DNA from: Onthophagus taurus
Lineage: Eukaryota > Arthropoda > Insecta > Coleoptera > Scarabaeidae
DNA: 64,000 nucleotides
NCBI RefSeq assembly: GCF_036711975.1
Contig: NC_091968.1
Coordinates: 17,112,001-17,176,000 of the forward strand
Reading direction: 5' to 3'
The notes under the pieces were generated by a model. The model worked only from the letters and a program-made list of their open reading frames with translations. It was not told the DNA's origin and searched no databases. This document shows positions 12,301 through 24,300 of the stretch, piece by piece (the stretch's first letter is position 1; the number at the start of each line of letters is the position of its first letter). A program made the position numbers and the translations under genes.

Positions 12301-15300
12301 GACACACACACGAATAACGATACTGGGTATATCAGCGTTGCTGCCCAAGAAGGAAGCAACCCATTTTAAAGTCAACACAAACAATCCATTGGTGTATATG
12401 ATATTGCACCAAATCAATAACTCTCTTTATATCTTCATATTCTTCACTTAAATGAACTGAATAACCTATCGGGACTGAACCAAATAAATTTTCATTGTGG
12501 AGGAGAACACATTTCAAGCTCCGCTTTGATTCATCGATAAATAGTCGCCATTCAGTTGTGTTATAAGCTGTAAGTCACTATTCTTCCATTAAACCATGTA
12601 CGTTATAGGTTATAGCAATCGAAAGTGTTACAGAAACAAACTTTTTCTTGATCGGAAATAGGAAACCTTAGCTCCCTTTTCATGAAACTTTTTCTTGTGC
12701 AGTCTTGATGCTAAGATATCTGCAGATTTTTTGGATGGTCCCAAATCATTCAACTCATGTCTATTTTCACCAGACTAGTATTTCCAAATTTGAAAATGAA
12801 AAATCATTGAAAATTCACACTGGGATTACAGCTGAATGAGGCAGCATATATTCAGCTGGGTGGTAAACTAGGATCCTCCATTTTACGTTTATTTTTCTTG
12901 TAATATCCTGACGTTTCCACCAATCAGTTGAATGATGGAAATACCAAATTGAAATTTACCAAGCGTTCCCTCCATAAATTTTTCACATACTGCCTACGCA
13001 CTTGTGAGGAGCCCATGATTTATTTTGGTTACCGATTTTCAATTTAAAATATACTAAATAGGATTGTCTGATAAATGTACTCATGTTTGTCTTTTGACTG
13101 GGAACGGTAAAATTGGATAAATATCATATATATCGAAAACGAATTAGTGTTGCACTGGTGGATCACTTCCTTATGTCATCACTTCTTCATGGTATGTAGT
13201 GGGATGTTGCGTTGCATGGTGTCTTTTGAGACGTAATTTAGCATAAAATCTTCAAAAGGTCATATCAACTGAATTGTTAAGAATCCTAATATGATATGTA
13301 TGTTAAATTGAACCACCACGATTCTAGTTTATGATGTAATATAACAACTTGTAGAAAATTTTATTGAAGCTTCCAGGAAAGGATTGTTAAAGAATAAACT
13401 GCCAAATTTCGAAAATCGAAAATAGTACGAAATTTTGAAAAACCATACCAACTGTGTTTTTAAGAATTACGATATGGTATGTATGTTAAATTGAAGCTTA
13501 ATGATTCTGGTTTATGATATGATATAAAAACTAAACGATAACATTATTAAAATTTAAGGGAAAATATATTAAGGAAGAAATTGTTAAATAAATTTGTTAA
13601 ATTTATGAATAATATAAAATTTGAATAAATCATATCGACTGCATTTTTAAGAATCTTGATATGATATCTATGTTAAATTGAAGCTAAAAGTGCCCAAAAG
13701 TTATAAGACAATATTATTGAAATTTTCAGAAAAAAATCATTAATAAAATTTGTCAAAATTATAAATCTAACTTAACAAGGAAATTTTCAAAAAATCATGT
13801 CCATCGTATTTTTAAGAGTCATGATATGATATGTCTGTTAAATTGTAGCTTCAACATTCTAGTTTATGAGATGATATAAGAATTATAAGATAATATTATT
13901 GAAATTAACAGAAAAAAATGATTAAAGAAGAAATTGTTAAATTTATAAATCAAAATTAAAGCGAAATTTTCAAAAAATCACATGGACTGTATTTTGAAGT
14001 CTCATGATATGATACATATGTTAAATTAAATCCCAAAGATTCTAGTTTATGATATGATATAAAAATTATAAGACGATATTGTTGAAATTTCCAGAAAAAA
14101 ATGATTAGAGAAAAAATTGTCAGTTATAAATCTAACTTAACAAGGAAATTTTTAAAAAATCATGTCCATCGTATTTTTAAGACTCATGATATGGTATGTC
14201 TGTTAAATTGTAGCTTGAAGATTCTAGTTAATGAGATGATATAAAAATTATAAGATAATATTATTGAAATTAACAGAAAAAAATGATTAAAGAAGAAATT
14301 GTTAAATTTATAAATCAAAAATAACGCGAAATTTTCAAAAAATTATATCGACTGTATTTTGAAGAATCATGATATGATATACATTTGTTAAATTCAAAGA
14401 TTTTAATTTATGATATAAAAGTTATGAGATAATGTTATTGAAATTAACTGAAAACAATTATTAAAGAAAAAATTGTCAATGATATCTATGTTAAATTGAA
14501 GCTAAAAGTTATAAGACAATATTATTGAAATTTTCAGAAAAAAATCATTTAAAAAATTTGTCAAATTTATAAATCTAACTCAACAAGGAAATTTTCAAAA
14601 AATTATGTCCACCCTATTTTTAACAGTCATGATATGATATGTCTGTTAAATTGTAGCTTGAAGATTCTAGTTTATGAAATGATATAAAAATTATAAGATA
14701 ATATTATTGAAATTAACAGGATAATTAAACTAAATTGCGAAATTTATAAATAAAAAATAATACATTTTTAAAAAATCTTTTTTTTAAATGTATGTGTCGT
14801 ATTTTCTTATTCAATTGTAGCCTGGAACCATGGCTCCAGTATCACAAATACTGTTTATCCAGTACATTTTATCTAGCTATACGTAGCGTTTGGAGAAAAT
14901 CGTTTTGGCGTCTTCCACTTATGGTAGTTGACGTTTCTGGTCGTAAAAGAAGGGGAGTTTCTCTACGCATATTAAAAATGATATGTTTGGATTTAAGTCC
15001 ATTCACTCTGATTCGCCACATTTTCTTCCACTCCTGAATGATGTTTAAATTATGCTGCTTTAATATGCTTTAAATGTCTAGAGGCAGACATTGCGTCAGT
15101 GTTACATATTGTGATGTCATAGCACATGTCGCAAAACTGGTACTTTTCGATCTGACGTATACAAAAGACACATACAAGGCAGAGAACGCTACCTTGACAC
15201 TCCTGATAACAGGGGATATGAATTGAAGTGCACTATCGTATTTAACAGGAAAGTGTCCGCTTATCAGAGATGATTTCAATAGTTGATAGTACGGATGGAG

Positions 15301-18300
15301 AAAGAGTCTCTTTTATTTGACTTATAAGCCTCTGTGCCACATCTTATCAAATCTTGGAGAAATGCTGATGAAAATTGTAGAACTAATATCTTTTAGCATT
15401 TAGATCCTTATTGATTTGGTTGATTAGTTATTTTCCTCTTTTATAAATCGTATTGAATCTTTTGACATACAGCTTTTCGAATATCTTAGAGAATAACTAG
15501 GTAATCTTTCTGGCATTTTCCTAGTTTATGAATCTTTCGCAATTGTCTTTTTTCAGCAATTTTTTCTTTAACTGATGAAGAAATTACTTCTTTCCCTAGT
15601 GGTATTTCATTCTATATGCTTTGTCAAGTTAACCACCCCAGTTTCCATGCGCAGATCAAATTTTAATGATTAACTTAGCAATTCCTTAATAATGCAGAAG
15701 TCAATAACTATCGGCCAATATGTTGTTTCGCCAGTACATATTTACTGTATTTTGTAGAAATATTTTGACTTCTTAGTGTGTCTGTGAGATTTGGATAAAT
15801 GAATTCTGTGGACAACCCTCTGTGGGTCTTGGCTTGCTCCAGCATCTATCGTCATTTCAACCGGTTAGAAGACATCCTTCTCCAATTGTCGATGCGAAGG
15901 GTATAATTAGTCGCATCAGTGGAAATAACCATGAGTTGAAATGAAGCCATACTTGAATGAAGTGATGCAGTTGTCGTTGTGTGTCGTCTTGTGTTCCTGC
16001 GATTATTGCTGCATTTTCTATATGCCAGCTCTATTAGTACTCATCACGTACCTCATATTTAAAGATATTACTTTCTCTATGATTTTATCCATCAACTCAT
16101 GTATTATCTTTATTATGTTAGCGCGTTCCTTCTTTTAAGATATTTATGAAGTCCGCCAGATGGAAATTTGCAGACTAACCCCAATGCGTGTGACCTACCT
16201 TTATTTTCTTGGCCGTCTAGGTAACCTAACTTAACCCCCTACGATTTCTTTCTTTGGAAGCATGTAAAATATAAAATATATAAAATATCTTGTAGAAAAG
16301 AAACTCTAAAGATAATTATAGGATCACCCTGATACTTTTTCCTGATGATGGCTTTGTTATGTATTTGAAAGAAAAAACTAACATAAAACCAAGACTTCTT
16401 AAATCAATAAAAAATTAAATAACATTTTTCCTTATTTTTATTTCTACTTTGATGCTAATTTCGGTTGTTAAAAGCCATAATCAGTCAAAAATTACGAAAA
16501 ATGTAAACTTCATTTAATTTTCGAAACTTTATTTTATTTCATTTACAATTGTGTATTAACAGCCGAAACTAGTTCCAAGTAAACATAAAAATAAATCATC
16601 CAAAAAGCCTTATAAATATTCTATTAAACTATTTCTTATTCTTGTATTAAAGGTCATCTCACATCGTAAATAGTATTATAAATTAAATTCGGTTTTTCTC
16701 TAATTACTTTAACATATTTCACGGGTTGATTAAAAATCAAATAAAAATTAAAAACGTAAATATCACTTTGGGACGAGTTCTGACCTGCATCGCAAGATCC
16801 TACATTAGGATACCATTGTCCTGCACTGCACTGCGTGGTCTTCGTTTTACGTACTCCGTATGTATAAAAATTCTTACATTCGACATTCGCCACTGTGCCT
16901 TCGATTGCTGCTGAACAATTTACTGATTGGGAACCTCTTGTGCAATGCGCAACAAATGTTGAATCAATTAACGGTGGACACCCTTCTAAAAGATACAGAA
17001 ATATTTAAAATAAGAGAATTACATAAAGAGTGGAGCAAGAAGCTGGAAACGCTTAATTTTATCGTAAATAAGTAGCTAGATTTATAAAATGATTGCAATA
17101 TTTCCACATTTACTGTTTCTCGGACACATACTCGGTAATTAACATACACAAAAGTAACCGCGAACATGTCCCTTTATAATATTGGAGTAATAATGTCGGT
17201 ATCATGTTGTATTTGGTCTAGAGTGAAGGTATTTCGAACAAACTCTCAGGAATAATCAATGTGTCCTGGATTCCATATCCATCTCATAGCGCTTACTGCC
17301 AAGGCCCAGCAATGTGTTGTTCGTATTTGGGTTGCTATGATATTAATTGTATTGTCTCGCCAGCAAGGGACCTTAGCTTAATCAAATAAAATTATACATT
17401 TCCTATTTTAACTAAGGCCGAGGGGCAACAATGTGCTGATAAGTTTTGGGTTGGTATGATATTAATTGTGCTGCCTCGACCGCGAGCGACTTCGGCTTGT
17501 AATCTCAGCTAGACTTCAAAACTATATTCGATGCAGTAGCGAGCTCGTGAGAGTCGGTAATTAAATGTTCTCTCGGTATCAAGCAAGATTCTTCCTGCAT
17601 TATATATTCTGACGGAGAATAAGCCTCTTCACCCACCAAAACGAATGGCATTGGTTGGCCGTTTCCTTTGACTTATTAATCGGTATGTCCAAGGTTATTA
17701 CTTAAAAGTTTATAACAAAAGACAAAATCCTTGAAAATAGAAGAATCACCGCATATGCCATATGTACCATACAATATCTATATAAATAAACTTACTTTAA
17801 TTTGCATTGCATATTGCCAGTAATACAATTGAGAAAAAGTGCTTGTAGCTGAAATAAAGCGAACCGAATATGCTCCTGATTCAATTTTAATTTCTAGCAA
17901 TCTAGAGCTCTAGGTGTAATTTGGAAATTGTCCGCTATTTTATACCACTTATCCCTAGTCAAAAGGGGAATAGCGATTGGGTTGGCCCGACACTATTTCT
18001 CTTGTAGTTGTTGTTCCGTAATTTGGAAATCATGACTTAAGAAATTACTTTCATAAACATATCTGCCCAAAATAAAAAGGTTTATCTGCTTCCAGAGCAT
18101 TTTAATACCAGAATGTACCACAATTTGACCATGATAATGGCAATTTAATTAATTATTATTTAAATAACCCTAAGGCAACCACAAACGAGTTAGTTTTTCA
18201 TCAAGTTACTGAGTATGAGATCTTCACGATTTTTGAATCAGTAAAGAGCAGCTCGGCTGGTCACGAAGGGCAAAATAAGCACATGATTTCATTATGTCTT

Positions 18301-21300
18301 CCCTTTTTGCTACCCTATGTCACACATATTTTTAATTATAGTTTAAATCATTCTGTTTTTCCCTCCTCGTGGAAAATTGCTCACGTAATCCCTTTAAAAA
18401 AGAAATCTAACCCTACTGATTTAGCCGACCTACGACCGATATCGCTCCTACTTGTGTTATGAAAGGTGTTGGAGAAAGTGATAGAGGGTCAACTACGGAA
18501 TTTTATAAATAATACTAATTTATTACCTGAACATCACCGGGGTTTTCGGGAGGGGTATAGCTTTAGCAACAGCGCTGCTAAAGGTCATTGATGATGTTCA
18601 TGAAGCTATAAATGATAAATTGGGAACGGCGCTTGTATTGCTGGATTTCTCTAGGGCGTTTGATACTGTAAATCACGAACTTTTGCCAGCTATTTTTAAA
18701 TCCAGTGGACTATCCCTATCTGCCTAAAATGTTTCAATCGTTCTTGTGTGACAGAAGGCAGAGAGTTATAATAACTCGAAATCTAATCTCCTTCCCATGA
18801 ATTGCGGTGTTCCTCAGGGATCAGGCATTAGCCCTATTTTGTTTGTATTATATACGTCGCGAATTGGTGAGTGTCTTGATTATGTACAAAGTCACTTTTA
18901 TGCCGATGACACGCAACTATATTTATCTTTTCGTCCAGAATCGGTAGATTTAGCGTGTGCCCATTTTAATTCTGATCTATGAGGCAATAGCAACCAACAT
19001 ACATTGAAATTAATGAAATACAATTAAACATTTCTCAAGAAATAAAAAGTCTAGGTGTGATTATTGATAGAAAAGTAAATTTAACATCTCATATCAACAA
19101 ATGTTTACGAGCATGTTTCTACAATTTAAGGTTAATTTTTCAAAATCGTGATACATTGAATTGTCACCAAAAACGGAACACTGTCAAAGCATAGTCCTTT
19201 CCCATTTAAACTACTGTGACGTCCTTTATGGGCCACACCTTAGGACTCGAGATATGCAGCGAGTCCAACGGGTACAAAATGCATGTTTAAGGTTGATTTT
19301 CGGTGTACCGCGCACGGTACACAGTATTTCTCCCAAACTTAAAATAGTTGGATGGCTCAATATGGCAAATCGACGTCAGTTACATGGTGCTGTGTTGTAC
19401 AACAAAATCCTCGTGCAGAAAACTCCGCCCTACCTTTGCCGTAAGATTCGATTTAGATCAGATATTCACTGCATCAATGTCAGATATCGGGGACTACTAG
19501 ATGTACCAACATAGAACAGAATTTTTCAAACACTCTCTCACGTACAATGTGTCATTAATTTGAAATAAATTGCCAACAGAATTCCGCCAATTAAATAACA
19601 AAAATTTTAAAAACAAATTAGGTACATCGCTATTTGCTGACTCAGCAATGTGAGCACCAGGAATCCCATTTTATATGACTGTCTACCTCTGCGGGGGAGA
19701 ATAAAATAAAATAGAAAGTCGCTTTGCTTTTTCTGAGAAAATTTACATAATTATACATTATTTTTTTATTTTTCTATTTTTTGGGCCTCGACCGAATTTA
19801 ATAATTTAATAACTTAATTTACCAATTGGATATTTTATTTTTATTTCTTAAATTTAGTCCCTTTTTGTATACATATATAGTTTTTATGTTTTTTTTTACG
19901 TTTGAAGCGTTAGGTGGAAGATCAGTCTTCTGGCTGAACCTCGCCCTTCGTCGATTATGTAACTCTAATTGCGTTTGATTTAGAGAGAAATAATTCGAAA
20001 ATAATAATTATTATTATTATATTTAGGATATTTAAGTCTTCAAAAAAATTGAAAAATATTAGGGACTCTTTTCAAAGAGAGCAACGGCTCTAGACATTCT
20101 TTCAACTTTTCACCACAATACCACCTTTTCGTATAAGTAAGTATTATTGTATATTACGGCAGCGAAGATACATCTTTACAGGATCTGAAAAATAGATGTC
20201 GAGGCACCTTGTAGCTGAGGAGCTACATTCTAGACCTTTTCTCTTTCAGGGCCGAGCCATATATAATAATAGATATAAGATTGACAATTATACGAGGTTT
20301 CTTTACGTATTTTATTTTTTGTATAAACAACACATCACTTGACTACAGTTTTATTTGTTGTTTAATTTTTGCGATTTACCGATAGAAAGTGCCTGGCAGT
20401 TAAAAGGGAGAGTGCGATTCATCAGATCTCCAGCTTTTTATACATACATTTCTCAGCACCACCTCTATATATTTGCGTATAAGTGATTTGACTTGAAAAT
20501 CTAGCAAATTGATATTATTCGTACATTTCATTTTGTATAAGGCTTATAAATTGAGAATAACTTGACAGATTTTCTTACAGAATTTATAGCGTCAGCTTTA
20601 TCAAAATCTTTTACTTCTGTTAATACTCCGCTACAAATTATGAAGTCTAAAATGTAGTAAGTTTCGCAGCCTACAATTAGACAAATTGTATACGGCAATT
20701 TTATCGTGCGAATTTATCCCTACACGTGCCTCCAATACTGCGTGTAGATACTGCTTTGGTATACAAAGCAGTTTTTATTTTGCGTATATATACGGTCTTG
20801 GTCCTTAAAGGATTAACGATAAAACGCGATTGATGTAATGTAGCGACCCCGGCTTCTTTCTTTCAACTAGTGACATCAATTCTTCGTGACCTTATCATAC
20901 AAATAAGTATTATACATACGTTAAGGCAAAAGGCTCTGAAAGATAGAGGCCACGGCGCTACAATCTATACTGTTAAGGATAATGCGCGATGGAGGCAACG
21001 CCTCGGACACAAGCACCCTCAGCTTCGTAGCATCAGATGAAGAAATAAAAATTTCTGACACCTACATTGGGAAGCAACAACGCAGAATCCAGTATACTAG
21101 ATTCGCCTGAGACTGAGACAAATAATAATGGCAATTCAGAACTATCTGCAACCCCGCAAATTAGATCAAAGAGAAAGAGAGAAAAAATATGTGTACAAAA
21201 TGGTTCAAACTCCGATCAGATGTTTCTTTTTATCATTGTCAGATGACTTTCAAAATATTCCCCATTGCTGCAAATGGGTGTTATAGAATATCATCCACGT

Positions 21301-24300
21301 TTTACTACTATTTCAAGTGCTCGATCTTTTGATAACTCTACAGATCAACCTCGTGTCAGTTTTCAACAGGTGCAATCACTGGTAACAGAACAGTTATAAT
21401 TAATTTTTTTGGTGTCCAGTGTCATGCTTAATTCTCATATGGGATAATGGTGCTATTTATATCCAGAGGCGGTGGATGTTTTTGAAGTGTGTTTATAAAA
21501 TTGGTATGGATACATATCGGTTCGGTTAACTTTATTCTTCACTTTTTGGTTTCTCGAGTATTGCATTTTTGGCGGTTTGTAGTTTTCCAGTGAATAATTC
21601 CTGATCTTTTTACACTGCAAGTAGTGCGGTGTCATCTGCATATCTGCCCACCGTAGTCCCCTCCACCTCTAGTAGCCGCGCCAAAAGTCAAGGCCCCTCA
21701 ATTTAGAGATCGATATCTTCGCAACAGTTTTATGATAGAAATAGCAGTAAAGTTTGTCATCAATGAACATTTGCGTGAATTTGAAAATTTTCGGCTACGC
21801 GGTTTTTTTTGAAGGTGCCAGCACCCATCAGACCTAATGGCGCCTGATAGTCTTCTTCTGATTTCTAGAAAAATGTTTTATTGGTGAGAAAAACAAGGCT
21901 ACCATCATCAAGAAATGATGACATTACGAAGAGTGGTTCAGGCATGTGTTGGCCATAATTCCTGCGAAATCTGTTATTCTGATAGACCAAGCCCCATATT
22001 ATGTTGGATCCTAATTCTAGAAATCCAACTACCGTGTGGAAAAAAGGGTATATTACTGCATGGCTTCAGTAAAGGAATGTGCCGGTACCCGAAAATTATT
22101 TGATCAATCACCAGACCACAGCTTTTACAACTTTCACTCCCTCATCATTGTCAGATATGTTATCTGTTGGATTCTTTGGTACAACAAATTAGGTTCGGCA
22201 AGGTAGAATTGCTTTGGTTACCAGTAGCTCACTGCAAATTTAACGTAATTGAAGTAATATGGGCCTATGTTAAAAGTAAAATGGCAAGGAACAACAACAC
22301 CTTTACAATAACTTTCTCAACTTGTGTCGAGATGCAATTGCTTCAGTTGAGGATAAATACATAGAAAAACATAATCTTATCGATACCGCTATGTACGAAG
22401 ATCGCCGTAATATCCTTGTCTACGTTGTCTTTTGGAACAGACATCGAGAGAAGAGAGAATCGAAGAAAGAAAAGGTGGACAAATTTGCCGGTATACTAAA
22501 AAATGGGGTACTTTTTTTGTCGCGATAAATAGAAAACCACGGAGTTTATCCTTCTAAGTCTGAAGAGTCCGTCCGAGTCGTACGATGCTAATATCTCTAT
22601 GTAATGTTTTGGGAACGCTTTGCTTAGTTTAGGTATCAAGCCTTCTTAACAACATCTAAGAAAATCGCGGTTTAGTAAGACGCCGTTATGTCGAAAACGG
22701 CTGGGTGGATTTCCTCGCGGATTTGACCAAACCATGTCAAATAATGTCGGTTGTCAGAGTCCGTTACCAGTTTTTCAAAATTAGATCTCCATAATTTTTT
22801 AAGTGCGATTTAATGGAATAAATTTAAATTAAAGAGAAATAGAAATAAGGTCTGCGGGGTGACGGGGGTTCCGTCCAATCGGAACAGATGGTGCGTGCCA
22901 GACAGGACGTCGCGTCTTATTTCTTTATGTAGGTAAGATAAAGGCGCGACGTACTGTCTGGGACGCACCATCTGTTCCGATTGAACGAAACCCTCCTTTC
23001 CCCGCATAGCTTATTTCTGTTTCTCTTTAATTTGTAATTCCATTAAATCGCTCTTAAAAAATTAGGGAGCCTTAAATTTGATATGATAACGGAATCCGAC
23101 AACCGACATTATTTGACATATTTTGGTAAAAACCGCGTTGAAATCCGCCAGGTCGTTTTCGAAATAACCGCATCTTACTAAACCGCGATTTTCCGCGAAA
23201 CTATATGGAATATCGAAAAAATAAAATAAGCACCATCCATATTTTATCCATTAAGAACACATCGGTTTACCACCAGTTCAAATTTGAAATTTTTTCGTCA
23301 AATAGTTTTGGAGAAAAAAGATCGCAAAGTAGACAAAGTTGCTGGCACTCTCAAAAATCGGGTACTTTTTTCATTTAACTGGCGATAAAAGAAAAACCAC
23401 GGACCCGAAAATTCCCAAATTAAGATTTCCATCGAGCGGTTATGAAGATATTGATCTCTAAAGTGAGATGCCTTGACTTTTTGCAGGGATAGTAGTCTAT
23501 TGTTGATGGCTTTTGCTCAAATTAATAATCAGGGATTTGGTTATTAATTGGCCTCAGTTTTTGCGCAGTAGCATCTTGAAGAACTTTGAGACTATGGGTA
23601 ATAGTTAAATCAATTTGTATGATTTGACGTCGTTAAGTTGTTTCATGATAACCTCTGCAACTTTTTAACACCCCTGTATATGTTTTAATATAAAGGCTGC
23701 ATTGAATAGGTAGGTCAGCATGACTATAGCTTTTTTTAGGTAGGTGCTTAGGGATTTCCCAGTAATAAGATCGAATTTTGGAGTTTTCTTTGGATTCAGG
23801 TTAGTTCTTGTCTTATCTGCTACTTCTTTCTAACTAACTGATGTGATATGATCCGATCTTTGGTTTTCAATATTGGTCATTTCTTAATCCAATTTTCAGC
23901 AAACAGCGTTACTTTGTGTCTGGCCCATAGTTCATTATTGTTTCCAATAGGAAGAATAGGTTTCTTGATCTCATGGATTCTTGTTCAAACTTTCCTGAGT
24001 CTTCAGAATTTCTTTTCTAAGTTTCTTGGTCTTGTTAAATATTTCAGCTGCCTTTTCTAGTTGTTCATCCATTCTAAGACTAGAAGCTTTTGTTTAGTAG
24101 TTTTGTTAGTAAGAATAGCTGTGGTTGCCCTTTTTAGCATTCTTTCACTTAAGTGATTCATGTCAAAGTTCTCTTTATCTTCTATGAAGTGAGTGTAGTT
24201 ACAGCTCCCCTCTTAGATTGCTTTCCTTAAATCTCTTCCTTTGGTCATGGTTAGTCTAAATCACTAAATCGCGTGCAGTTTCATATCAAAAGATAGGGTT

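Noticed and set aside
13250..14760. Regular ~180-bp repeats considered as CRISPR-like
   Set aside because: No short conserved repeat with unique spacers; whole monomers are homologous, and the context is a eukaryotic intron.
14792..15279. Short ORFs on both strands in the intron
   Set aside because: No motif, no splice context, no repeat family recognised.
17190..17480. Short GC-richer words considered as tRNA-derived SINE
   Set aside because: No A/B box pair at the right spacing was found.
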